From NCBI RefSeq assembly GCF_009792355.1, contig NZ_CP047045.1:3374501-3438500 (forward strand): 64,000 nt of DNA. Direction: 5' to 3'. The notes below the pieces were generated by a model. The model searched no databases, was not told the DNA's origin, and worked only from the letters and a program-made list of their open reading frames with translations. The position numbers were made by a program, and so were the translations under genes. This document shows, in pieces, positions 36,514-45,112 of this stretch. The DNA comes from Terricaulis silvestris (GTDB taxonomy: Bacteria > Pseudomonadota > Alphaproteobacteria > Caulobacterales > Aquidulcibacteraceae). Numbering within the stretch: the stretch's first letter is position 1; the number at the start of each line of letters is the position of its first letter.

Positions 36514-37631
36514 GCGGCTTGCTCCAGGTAGGGCCGCGCCACGCTTTCGACGAAGGCTTTCGCCTCGGAGAGCGACGGGTGCTCAAGCGTCCGCGCCAAG
36601 TGTCCCCACTCGCGCGGCATGAAGGCGAGATAGCGCTGCTTGCCGTCACGGCCCGCGAGGCGCGAGAAGATGCCGAGGATGCGCATGGCGTTGATTGCGC
36701 CGAGCACCGCGAGTTCGCGCTGAAATTCAGCTTCGCTTGCGCCGGTCGCGTCGAGATAGGCGCGGATCGCGGCTTCGTGCGCGGGATAACTCACGTCGCG
36801 CCGCGCATCGTGCAGCAGCATGGCGAAATCCCACGCCCGCCAGCCCCGCACCGCGTCCTGGAAATCCAGCAGCCCGACGCGCTGCAAGCCATCGCGCTCA
36901 GGCAGCCAGAGCAAGTTCTCGGCGTGGTAGTCGCGGATCGTGAACGCGCGCGGGAAGCCCAACGCTTTCACGATCAAGCTATCGCGCACCTTTTCCCAAC
37001 GCGCCCGCGCGGCATCATCAATATCAACATCGGCGGCGCGCGGCAGCCAATCGACGAACAGGTCCGCGTTCACTTCGAGTGCAAGGGCATCGTAGTCTTG
37101 TACCGGCCACGACGCGCCGCCCGTGCCTTCAAGCCTGCTCGGTGCTGGCGCTTGGTGCACATGCGCCAGCACACGCGCGGCTTCTTCGTAAAGCGCGATC
37201 TCGTCCTGGCCGCCGTCGCCAATCACATGCGCGTAGAGGCTGTCGCCGAGATCCTCGATCACCGCGTATCCGGCATCACAATCGGCGCCGTATATGCGCG
37301 GCGGTGAGAGACCGATATCTTCGAGATGCTTCGCCACCGCGACGAACGCCTCAACCCGAGAAGCGGCCAGCCGGGAGGTGGCGTTCCAGCCCATGGCGCG
37401 GCGTTCCGCCGGAGTCGCCCCTGGCGGACAAGGGGCGCTTTCGTTCGACCGGGGCGCATCCATGAGCATGGCGCGGCGGTCACCCAGCTTCAGGCGCTCG
37501 TAGCGGCGCGTGGAAGCGTCGCCGGCGAGCGGGGTGCGCTCGGCGCCGGCGAAGCCGGTTTCGGCCAACAACCGCTCCAGCGCCTCGGCCCTTACGGAAG
37601 CCAACGAATCGTTAGGGGATTTCAATGTCAC
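36510..37631 (-). CDS. amgK: AmgK-like anomeric amino-sugar kinase
   Basis: A 373-residue aminoglycoside-phosphotransferase-fold kinase. GDASTRRYERL is the ATP-binding N-lobe, IRDYHAENLLWL the catalytic loop (Asp, then Asn), and VGLLDFQDAVRGWRAWDFAMLLHD the metal site and flank. AmgK phosphorylates MurNAc/GlcNAc at the anomeric carbon, giving the substrate for MurU. It starts at a GTG at 37631 with no ATG near. In related genomes tsaE usually precedes it; here the upstream neighbour is a divergent ferredoxin reductase, so tsaE has moved. Confidence 0.87.
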   Translation of the reverse strand: MTLKSPNDSLASVRAEALERLLAETGFAGAERTPLAGDASTRRYERLKLGDRRAMLMDAPRSNESAPCPPGATPAERRAMGWNATSRLAASRVEAFVAVAKHLEDIGLSPPRIYGADCDAGYAVIEDLGDSLYAHVIGDGGQDEIALYEEAARVLAHVHQAPAPSRLEGTGGASWPVQDYDALALEVNADLFVDWLPRAADVDIDDAARARWEKVRDSLIVKALGFPRAFTIRDYHAENLLWLPERDGLQRVGLLDFQDAVRGWRAWDFAMLLHDARRDVSYPAHEAAIRAYLDATGASEAEFQRELAVLGAINAMRILGIFSRLAGRDGKQRYLAFMPREWGHLARTLEHPSLSEAKAFVESVARPYLEQAA

Positions 37632-37714
37632 GGCGGCGGAATCTGCCTTGCGGCAAGCGCCGCATCAAGGGCCGCTTGCGCCCCATACTGCTTGGCCTTT
37701 AACACTAAGCCGCT

Positions 37715-38956
37715 GTGACTATGGGCGAAATCAAACGCATCATCATCATCGGCGCTGGCCAAGCCGGCGGCGAGACCGCGCAACGGCTGCGCCAGGGCGG
37801 TTTTGCCGGGGATATCACGCTGATCGGCGAGGAGCCGGCCGCGCCCTATCAGCGCCCGCCGCTGTCGAAGGCCTACCTCAAGGGCGAACTCAGCATGGAC
37901 CGGCTGCTGCTGCGGCCGGCCGAAATGTACGCCGAGGAAAACATCACCCTCCTCACCAAATTGCGCGCGGTCTGGATCGATCGCTCCAACAAGAAGGTGC
38001 GCGTCGAGGGCGGGCGCGAACTGCCGTACGACGCGCTGGTTTTGGCCACCGGCGCGAAGCCGCGGAAGCTGCCGCTGGTCGGCGCTGACCTTGAGGGCGT
38101 GTTTCTGTTTCGCACGGCCGGCGATGTTGACCGCGTGCGCGAGCGCTTCGTTTCGGGCGCCAGGCTCGTTGTGATTGGGGCTGGTTACATCGGGCTCGAA
38201 GTCGCGGCGGTTGCGCGGCAATGCGGGCTTGAAGTCACGGTGGTTGAAACCGCTGTGCGGCCGCTTGCGCGGGTGACTAGCCCGGAAGTTGCTGGGTTCT
38301 TCCTGGATGAGCACACGCGCCAGGGCGTGCGCTTCGTGCTTGGCGGCCAGCCTGCGGTGCTGAAAGGTCAGGACCGCGTCACCGGCGTTGCGCTCACCGA
38401 CGGGATGGAGATCCCCGCCGACATCGTCATTGCCGGCATTGGCGTGACGCCGGACATCGCGTTGGCGGAGCAGTGCGGGCTCACCGTCGCCAACGGCATT
38501 CTCACTGACCGCCATTGCCGCACCGCCGATCCGGCGATCTACGCCATCGGCGATTGCGCGGCGCGGCCGATGGTGCATTTCGAGGGCCGCATCGCGCGGC
38601 TGGAGAGCGTCCATAATGCCGTGGAAGGCGCGAAGGTCGTCGCCGCCCATTTGCTCGGGGCCAAGGATCACACCGAGGAAGCGCCCTGGTTCTGGTCGGA
38701 TCAGTACGACCTCAAACTGCAAATCGCAGGGCTGTTCCACGGCTATGAGCATGTCGCGTTCCGTGGCGTTATGGCTGACCGCGCCTTCGCGGCGTTCTAC
38801 TATAAGGGCGAGCGGCTGATCGCTGTGGATGCAGTGAACAAGCCGGCGGAGTATCTGGGCGCTAAGATGCTGATCCAAACCGGGCGGTCGTTACCGCCCG
38901 CCGTGTTGGAAGACACATCGAGGCCAATGAAAGAGCTTGTCGCGTCCGCGCGCTGA
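37715..38956 (+). CDS. NAD(P)H:ferredoxin reductase (putidaredoxin/rhodocoxin reductase type)
   Basis: A 413-residue FAD enzyme of the oxygenase-coupled reductase family. IIIGAGQAGGETAQRL binds FAD, YQRPPLSKAYL and ALVLATGAKPR are the family core, VVIGAGYIGLEVAAVAR is the NAD site, and IYAIGDCA the second FAD site. The C-terminal dimer domain is present. GTG 37715 and ATG 37721 are both possible starts. It passes electrons from NADH to a 2Fe-2S ferredoxin, here encoded 15 bases downstream. No P450 or dioxygenase is adjacent, so the final acceptor is unknown. Confidence 0.92.
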   Translation: MTMGEIKRIIIIGAGQAGGETAQRLRQGGFAGDITLIGEEPAAPYQRPPLSKAYLKGELSMDRLLLRPAEMYAEENITLLTKLRAVWIDRSNKKVRVEGGRELPYDALVLATGAKPRKLPLVGADLEGVFLFRTAGDVDRVRERFVSGARLVVIGAGYIGLEVAAVARQCGLEVTVVETAVRPLARVTSPEVAGFFLDEHTRQGVRFVLGGQPAVLKGQDRVTGVALTDGMEIPADIVIAGIGVTPDIALAEQCGLTVANGILTDRHCRTADPAIYAIGDCAARPMVHFEGRIARLESVHNAVEGAKVVAAHLLGAKDHTEEAPWFWSDQYDLKLQIAGLFHGYEHVAFRGVMADRAFAAFYYKGERLIAVDAVNKPAEYLGAKMLIQTGRSLPPAVLEDTSRPMKELVASAR

Positions 38957-39292
<336 letters not shown>

Positions 39293-39437
39293 TAGGTTAT
39301 TAGAGTCATTCCCGTGCATCGCGCGGGTAGTGTGGAATCTATCCTCGGAATATCCGTCAGCTTTTTCGCCGAAAGCTGGCGAGAAAGTGAGAGGCCGCTC
39401 GGCATCCTGCGGCCTTCCGCTGGCGACCTGGGGTTCG

Positions 39438-39467
39438 TTGACATAAAGTCGCACTCAAATCTATCAG
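39438..39467 (+). promoter_or_regulatory. Possible promoter for the PIG-L-like gene
   Basis: TTGACA at 39438-39443 is followed after 18 bases by TATCAG, with the gene starting 20 bases later behind a GGAGG site. The -35 is consensus and the -10 matches TATAAT at four of six. Weak evidence. Confidence 0.35.
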
Positions 39468-39486
39468 CCCGGCGTGGCGGAGGACG

Positions 39487-40287
39487 ATGATCTTGTCAGA
39501 CACGCGAGAGGCCGCTGGCGGGCGGACTTTGTTGCTCCACGCGCATCCCGGCCACGAACTGCGGCTGTTCGGCTGGATGGCGCAACAAAAGCCGACACTG
39601 TTCCTGATGACGGACGGGTCAGGCGCCGGCGCCCCGCGAACACATCATTCGCTGCAATCTGCCCTACGTGCGGGAGCGCGCCCGGGCGCCGTGTTCGGGC
39701 TGGCCCCGGATCGCGACTGGTATGCGGCTATTCTAAACACAGACCTGACGATGTTCGACAAGGTGATCAGCGCAATTGTTGAGGCAGCGACCGCGAAAGG
39801 CAGCACGCTGATCGTGAGTGACGCCGTCGATGGCTACAATCCGATGCATGACCTTTGTGAAGTTGTTGCCGCTTCGGCCACACTGAGACTGAGGCGTCAA
39901 GGACGAGACGTTTCACATCTGGTTGCCCGCGCGGTTGCGGGCGGCAATAGCGATGACATCGTCACCGAGATTAGGCTCGACAGGGACGAGCAGCAGCGCA
40001 AACAGGAGGCTGTCGATGCCTACGCGTCGCTCGCCGAAGAGGTGCAGCGCCTACTTGACGAGGACCCCGCAGCGCTGTCTCGCGAACGGCTGCGGCGGCC
40101 GACGTTCGCATGGGATGCGCGTTGGTCGCCTTCATGGGAGAGCATCGGCGCATCGCGCGTCGCGGCGAGCAAGTATACGCAACGGATCGAGTACGAGCGG
40201 CATGTGAGGCCACTGGCGCTGGCCTTGTTAGAACGCTGGTCGGCTGAGCCAATCGGGAGCGGGGAGCGCGTCGATTGCGCATCCTGA
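39487..40287 (+). CDS. PIG-L/LmbE-like deacetylase-family protein with altered metal motif
   Basis: A 266-residue protein resembling the PIG-L fold: a first strand LLLHAHPGHELRLFGWM, then LFLMTDGSG and an AVDGYNPMHDLCEVVA segment. Classical PIG-L deacetylases have A-H-P-D-D-E; here it reads A-H-P-G-H-E, so the catalytic Asp is replaced and one zinc ligand differs. It may be an inactive relative or use a different metal arrangement. The context helps: its 3' end overlaps a glycosyltransferase gene, and PIG-L enzymes often work on sugars. A GGAGG site precedes the ATG. Confidence 0.65.
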   Translation: MILSDTREAAGGRTLLLHAHPGHELRLFGWMAQQKPTLFLMTDGSGAGAPRTHHSLQSALRAGARPGAVFGLAPDRDWYAAILNTDLTMFDKVISAIVEAATAKGSTLIVSDAVDGYNPMHDLCEVVAASATLRLRRQGRDVSHLVARAVAGGNSDDIVTEIRLDRDEQQRKQEAVDAYASLAEEVQRLLDEDPAALSRERLRRPTFAWDARWSPSWESIGASRVAASKYTQRIEYERHVRPLALALLERWSAEPIGSGERVDCAS

Positions 40288-41519
40288 TAACCAACCTTTA
40301 CCTGGCCAACAATTCCGGGTCCGAAGTCGTTGTGGAGCTGTTGGCGGATGGGCTGCGCCGCGCAGGCCATCAACCGATGGTGCTGGCGCCCACGCTTGGC
40401 CCCCAAGCGGCGCGGATGCGAGAACGCGGCCATATCATTGTCGATCGCGTGAGCGCCCTGCCCGCGGCGCCCGAGATCATCCACGCACAACATATATCCG
40501 TGGCGCTGGCCGCCTTAGCGGCGTTTCCGGAAACGCCCGCCGTATTCGCCTGTCATAGCGCCAATTTCGAAATCGAGGCGCCGCGGCCTCATCCGCAGAT
40601 TCGGCGCTGGATTGCGGTGGATAATCTTTGCAGGGATCGCTGCCTGTCACGCGGCGTTCCCGCCGATCGCTTGACCGTAATCCAGAACGCTGTGGACCTG
40701 GAGCGCTTCGCACGCCGTTCGCCACTTCCCGAGCGGCCGCGACGAGCACTCCTACTCACCAAGAATGCGGGTCACGTCGAAGCCGTCCGCGCCGCCTGCA
40801 CCAGTCAAGACGTCGAACTCGCCGAACTTGGTCCCGCCTTTGGGCGCGTGAGCGATCAAATCGAACGCGACCTGCCGAACTATGACCTCGTTTTCGCTAC
40901 AGCGCGCATGGCCCTGGAAGCCGCCGCGATCGGATGTGCGGTCGTCGTTTGCGACGGGCGCGGCTTTGCGGGACTTCTTACCGCGAAGCGGCTTGCGGAC
41001 TGGCGTCGGTTCAATTTCGGCGCGGGGCTATTAGCGCGGCCGGCATCGCAACAGCTGGTGGCTGAAGCGATTGCGGCTTACGACGCGGGTGATGCTGGCC
41101 TTGTCACCGATCGGTTGCGGGCCGAGGCCTCGTTGACGGACTGCGTCGCACAGCATGTCGCCATCTACGAAGCGGCGCTCGCTGACCCGAAGCCGAACCC
41201 ACGGGATGTCGCTGCCGCTACTGCATCCTGGATCGAAGAGCTGGTCCCGATGTCGCCGGGGCGAAGCTGGGCGGTTATCGCGCGGGAGCTGTTCGGCGTA
41301 GAAGCCGAGACCTTAACGAGGGCGCTAGCGGACAGCGAACAGCGGCTGGCGCAAGAGATGGCTCGGCTTTCGGATCAGAATGCCCAGCGCATCATCACGC
41401 GCATCGAGAACCCGCCGATGACGTTCTTCAGCAACGCTTGGCGAACAATCATGCCGGGCGCGATCCGCGCTCCGCTGTACAAGCTGCGGCAGCGCCTGCT
41501 TGGCCACAAAATGTCTTGA
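40275..41519 (+). CDS. GT-B-fold glycosyltransferase
   Basis: A 414-residue protein. The N-terminus MRILITNLYLANNSGSEVVVELLADGLRRAGH is the donor-independent lobe start of GT4-like enzymes. VIQNAVDLERF is the interlobe hinge, and MALEAAAIGCAVVVCDGRGFAGLL is the nucleotide-sugar region with the E-A-x-x-x-G helix. A C-terminal helical extension follows (about 330-414). It starts at a TTG overlapping the previous gene by 13 bases. With the PIG-L-like protein it probably forms a two-gene sugar-transfer unit for a surface glycan or lipid; acceptor and donor are unknown. Confidence 0.8.
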   Translation: MRILITNLYLANNSGSEVVVELLADGLRRAGHQPMVLAPTLGPQAARMRERGHIIVDRVSALPAAPEIIHAQHISVALAALAAFPETPAVFACHSANFEIEAPRPHPQIRRWIAVDNLCRDRCLSRGVPADRLTVIQNAVDLERFARRSPLPERPRRALLLTKNAGHVEAVRAACTSQDVELAELGPAFGRVSDQIERDLPNYDLVFATARMALEAAAIGCAVVVCDGRGFAGLLTAKRLADWRRFNFGAGLLARPASQQLVAEAIAAYDAGDAGLVTDRLRAEASLTDCVAQHVAIYEAALADPKPNPRDVAAATASWIEELVPMSPGRSWAVIARELFGVEAETLTRALADSEQRLAQEMARLSDQNAQRIITRIENPPMTFFSNAWRTIMPGAIRAPLYKLRQRLLGHKMS

Positions 41520-41580
41520 AATTTCGCCGTTGGGTGCACCTGCGCGCGGACCAATGGCCGCTTCGGCGCAATCAAGAGCG

Positions 41581-41599
41581 AGCCCTTTTGCGAAGGGCT
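41581..41599. terminator. Possible shared hairpin between convergent genes
   Basis: Perfect stem AGCCCTT / AAGGGCT with loop TTGCG, between the ends of the glycosyltransferase and divL. It lacks a clear T run on either strand, so termination is uncertain. Confidence 0.3.
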
Positions 41600-41646
41600 G
41601 AAATCGAGTTGAATGGTCAACGGCTGGAAAGGGCCCAGAAGCGGAC

Positions 41647-44172
41647 CTAAGCCGCGCGTCTCTCGCCTGGTGGTGTTGGCGGTGGGCCAGCTTGCGGGGC
41701 GTGTACGGGCAAATGGCACGTCACCGTGACGCCGCGGCCTGGTTCGCTGGCTAGCGCGACCCAGCCGCCGTGCATTTCTACGAACGAACGCACCAGCGCC
41801 AAACCTAACCCCGCGCCGCGGCGGTCGCCGGATTCGAAGCTGTCGAAGGCTTTGGCTTGTTGGTCGAACGCCATGCCTTTGCCGGTGTCGGCCACGGTGA
41901 GGCGGATGACGCCGTCGAGGCGATCGGCGGAGACGGTGATAGTGTCGCCGCGCTCGGTGTGACGGAGTGCGTTGGAGAGCAGGTTCACGATCACTTGGGT
42001 GATGCGCTTTTGGTCGGCGTCGATGGCGCCGATCTTCGGATCGCACTTCACGCGGATCGGCACTTCAGTGTCGCGCGCCTTGGAGGCGGCCATCTGCACG
42101 GAGTCCGCGATGGTTTCGTAGACATCCATGGGCGCGAGATCGAGCGCGACATTGCCGGCTTCGACCATGGCGACGTCGAGGATGTTGTCGATCAGCTTCG
42201 AGAGATTGCCCGAGGCTTCGATGATGGAGCCGACTTGATCGATCTGGCGATCGTTGAGCGGGCCGAACACCTTGTGCTGCAGCATTTCGGCGTTGCCGTA
42301 GATCGCCTGCAGCGGGTTGCGGAGCTGGTAGGAAACGTTCTCGACGAACTGGCCTTTGAGCTTGTCGGCGGTTTCGAACGCTTCGGCGCGCTCACGCAGC
42401 GCTTCTTCGACGCGGCGGTCGGCGGTGATGTCCTGGAATGCGACGAGCGTGGCGCCGTCCGGCAGCGGACGGGTGAGGAATTTGAGCACGCTCTCGTCGC
42501 TGCGGCGCATTTCGCTGCGATATTCGGTGCGCGCCTCCGGGGACGGGTCGGTGATGCGGGCGCGGACTTTCGCCCACTCGGCTTTGTCGTGGAACAGGTG
42601 CTCGCAGGCGGCGACGACTTTGTCGAACGGCATGTCGTCTTCGAGCGCGCTGGGCTCCAGCGTCCACATTTTCGAGAATGCGGCGTTGGAGAGCTTCAAG
42701 CGCCCGTCGAGGCCGAACACGACGATGGCTTCGTGCAATTTATCGAGTGCTGCCTTCTGCGTTTGCAGTAGCGCGTCGTAGGAGCTCTTCAGCGACACTT
42801 CATTGGTGATGTCGGAGAAGATCAGCAGCAAGCCGCCGCTGGGGTGACGCTGGCGCGCGATGCGGAGCATGCGGCCATCGGGCAGCACCCACATGTCTTG
42901 CGGCAGTTCCGCGACTTCCTGGTAGAGCGCGAGTTCGCCGGCGCGCCACTCGGCGTAGTTGGCGTGCGCCGGGAGTTTGCGCTTCTCTTTGAGGTAATCG
43001 AGCCACGCGGCGTGCACCGGGCGATCCTGCAAGAAGGCGGGATCGAGACCCCACATCGCTTCGAAGGCGCGGTTGTGAAAGACGAGGCGCTTTTGCGCGT
43101 CGAACACGGCGATGCCTTCGGCGAGGTGGTCGAGCGTCTCGTCGTGCGCGCGCTGTTGCTTGGAGAGCTGCTCGCGCGAGGCTTCGGTGTCGGTGACGTC
43201 GATGGCGATGCCGGCAGCGCCCCCGGCGACGGGGCTCATGCGGATGCGCAGTGTGCGGAGCTGGCCGCCGACAACGGCGGAGCGGGTTTCTTCGACGGCA
43301 GCGCCGGCTTCGATGGCTTTGCGCGCCAGTTCGGTGGCGCCTTGGTCGAGCTGCAGGTTGCGTTGGATGGCTTGGTCGAGCGACTTGGCTTCGAGTGCGG
43401 CCAGATAATCCGGGTTGGCCCATTCGAGCTTCAGCGCGCCATTGACGCGCCAGGCCATGAACGGCGCTGCGTTCCACATTTCGAGGAAGGCGGCGGGATC
43501 GCGGGCGATGACTTCGCGACCGCCTTCGATGCGGCCACGGGCGCCGCCCTCTTCCACACCGCGGACGCTGGCGTCGAGCATCCACACCACGGCGCGGGCG
43601 CCGGCGGTGCGGCCGTCGACTTCGACGTAGATGCCGTCGGGCGTCGAGATCTTGATCGAGAACGGCGCGCCTTCGCGGCGGAGCCTTGCGAGTGATGGCG
43701 CGAGGCGGGTGACGTTGCCGGTGGCGTCGTTAGCGTCGAACAGCGTCAGGCCCTGCAGGATGCGGATCGAGGGCTCGGCGGAGACGGCGCTGTCGGAGAA
43801 GCGCAGCAGGCTCGCGAGCGCGAGCGGGCTGCCATAGATGCGCGGGCGGCCCCACTCGCCTTCGCCGTCGGTGACGAGGTCTTCCCAGATCAGCACGACA
43901 CCGGGAAACGCGCCAAACACGGCGTCGGCCCAGGCGACTTTGTCTTCGAGTTCGCGGACGCGCTTCTTCCAGACTTCGACGGTGCCTCGCGCGCCATCGG
44001 TTACGCGCAGCGCCCACAGGAGCGATGCTACCGCGATGGCCGCTGCGCCAGCCGCCACAAGCAAGCTTGCGAATCCACCGTCCAAGGCGCCGACCCCTAA
44101 ATTCCATCCGAACAGCGAAACGAATCGCTGCAACCCCGCGCTCATTCTTAGCTGCTTCGCGGCTAAAGCCAT
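41647..44172 (-). CDS. divL: DivL-type PAS-domain pseudokinase with Tyr in the H-box
   Basis: An 841-residue membrane protein. One N-terminal membrane helix lies near 30-55 (FASLLVAAGAAAIAVASLLWAL). Several PAS domains cover about 85-580, the last two ending in DITNEVSLKSSY and FQDITADRRVEE. The dimerisation helix reads VENVSYQLRNPLQAIYG, so the phospho-acceptor His is Tyr615. The ATPase domain keeps NLLSNALRHTERG, DTGKGMAF and GAGLGLALVRSF. This is the hallmark of Caulobacter DivL, which does not act as a normal kinase but senses DivK~P/DivJ state and controls CckA, and so CtrA. Its place between ahcY and amgK-murU-addB fits the alphaproteobacterial order. Met10 is an alternative start. A CtrA-type box precedes it. 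Confidence 0.88.
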   Translation of the reverse strand: MALAAKQLRMSAGLQRFVSLFGWNLGVGALDGGFASLLVAAGAAAIAVASLLWALRVTDGARGTVEVWKKRVRELEDKVAWADAVFGAFPGVVLIWEDLVTDGEGEWGRPRIYGSPLALASLLRFSDSAVSAEPSIRILQGLTLFDANDATGNVTRLAPSLARLRREGAPFSIKISTPDGIYVEVDGRTAGARAVVWMLDASVRGVEEGGARGRIEGGREVIARDPAAFLEMWNAAPFMAWRVNGALKLEWANPDYLAALEAKSLDQAIQRNLQLDQGATELARKAIEAGAAVEETRSAVVGGQLRTLRIRMSPVAGGAAGIAIDVTDTEASREQLSKQQRAHDETLDHLAEGIAVFDAQKRLVFHNRAFEAMWGLDPAFLQDRPVHAAWLDYLKEKRKLPAHANYAEWRAGELALYQEVAELPQDMWVLPDGRMLRIARQRHPSGGLLLIFSDITNEVSLKSSYDALLQTQKAALDKLHEAIVVFGLDGRLKLSNAAFSKMWTLEPSALEDDMPFDKVVAACEHLFHDKAEWAKVRARITDPSPEARTEYRSEMRRSDESVLKFLTRPLPDGATLVAFQDITADRRVEEALRERAEAFETADKLKGQFVENVSYQLRNPLQAIYGNAEMLQHKVFGPLNDRQIDQVGSIIEASGNLSKLIDNILDVAMVEAGNVALDLAPMDVYETIADSVQMAASKARDTEVPIRVKCDPKIGAIDADQKRITQVIVNLLSNALRHTERGDTITVSADRLDGVIRLTVADTGKGMAFDQQAKAFDSFESGDRRGAGLGLALVRSFVEMHGGWVALASEPGRGVTVTCHLPVHAPQAGPPPTPPGERRAA

Positions 44173-44193
44173 GGGCGCGGCTGGGCTTAAGCG

Positions 44194-44208
44194 TTAACAA
44201 CAACTTAA
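44194..44208. promoter_or_regulatory. CtrA-type box TTAA-N7-TTAA upstream of divL
   Basis: An exact TTAACAACAACTTAA at 22-36 bases before the divL ATG (49-63 before the alternative Met10). TTAA-N7-TTAA is the consensus site of the CtrA cell-cycle regulator. More TTAA units lie near (44225-44233). The match is exact but short, so chance is not excluded. Confidence 0.55.
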
Positions 44209-44259
44209 AATGATGAACGCGCGGTTAAGTTAAGAAAGATCAACGTCTTAACGTGCCGC

Positions 44260-44955
44260 TCAGCCGGTGCGGCGGATTTTTTCCACGGCTTGCTGCGCGG
44301 CGTGGAGCGTGGGGCGGAGTTTCCGCGCGCGGCGGCCGCTCTCTTGCACCTTCGCGGCGCCGGCGATGCGGAAGACGAACGGGATGCGGTAGCTCGAGCC
44401 GAAGCGGACGTGGGTGTCAGGCTTGGGTTGAAACTTCGCGACGGTGAGCGCTTCGCGTGCGGCTTCGTAGAACACGTCGGACGGCCATGCATAGACGCAG
44501 TGGATGTTCTTGGCGACGCCGTTGGCGCTGACTTCGAACTCGGCCACCGCCACGCCTTCGACGCCGAGGCGGCGCGCGAGCTTCGGGTAGCGCGCATGCA
44601 GGGGTCCGGCGATTTCCCAGGGCATAGCGTTGGGATCGTCTTCGTCGCGCTGCGCCGGTTCGGCGTTTTTCCAGACCACACAGCACGGGCCGCCGGGTAG
44701 TCCCTGCTTCATGCGCTGCACTTCGCGGTGCGCGGCGCGCCTCTCGCGCGCCCAGTCGGCAAAGTTCACCATCAGCAGCACGAGGCCGAGCACGACGGCG
44801 CCTGAGGCGAGCAAAGATGCGCTTGGGCCCCAGCCTTGCGCGCGCAACGCGCCGGTGAGGCCGAGATGGACGACGACGACGATGATGAAGAGCGCGCCGT
44901 AAAACAGCGCGCGCATGGTCAGCGTCGAGAGCGTGCGTGTGGCTTGAACCAGCAT
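44260..44955 (-). CDS. Membrane protein with TonB C-terminal-like domain
   Basis: A 231-residue protein with two hydrophobic helices at about 16-34 (LFYGALFIIVVVVHLGL) and 48-64 (LLASGAVVLGLVLLMVNF). It then has a soluble domain like the TonB_C fold: RYPKLARRLGVEGVAVAEFEVSANGVAKNI, and FYEAAREALTVAKFQPKP, with a basic tail. TonB_C domains contact outer-membrane receptors or peptidoglycan, but a two-helix anchor without a Pro-rich spacer is not classical TonB and no ExbB/ExbD lies nearby. It sits between ahcY and divL on the same strand. The role is unknown. Confidence 0.75.
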   Translation of the reverse strand: MLVQATRTLSTLTMRALFYGALFIIVVVVHLGLTGALRAQGWGPSASLLASGAVVLGLVLLMVNFADWARERRAAHREVQRMKQGLPGGPCCVVWKNAEPAQRDEDDPNAMPWEIAGPLHARYPKLARRLGVEGVAVAEFEVSANGVAKNIHCVYAWPSDVFYEAAREALTVAKFQPKPDTHVRFGSSYRIPFVFRIAGAAKVQESGRRARKLRPTLHAAQQAVEKIRRTG

Positions 44956-45058
44956 GGCGCGTCGTTATCCCCAGGCGTTCATGCCGAACGCGCGTCGCCC
45001 GCGCAATGATCCCGCGCACGCGGCGGGGCGGCGCTTGTGAGTAACGCTAGCAAACGAA

Positions 45059-45087
45059 AGACGCCGCCCCTGCTTGGGACGGCGTCT
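45059..45087 (-). terminator. Terminator after ahcY
   Basis: A 12-base stem (45059-45070 with 45076-45087, one G-T pair, 5-base loop) 26 bases past the ahcY stop on the minus strand, followed there by TTTCGTTTG. Confidence 0.75.
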
Positions 45088-45112
45088 CGCGTTCTGATCG
45101 TTGGCCGCCAGC

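Noticed and set aside
39303-39312. GAGTCATTCC resembling one arm of the palindromic element at 62910
   Set aside because: Only ten bases match and no partner arm follows, so it is not called a second copy.
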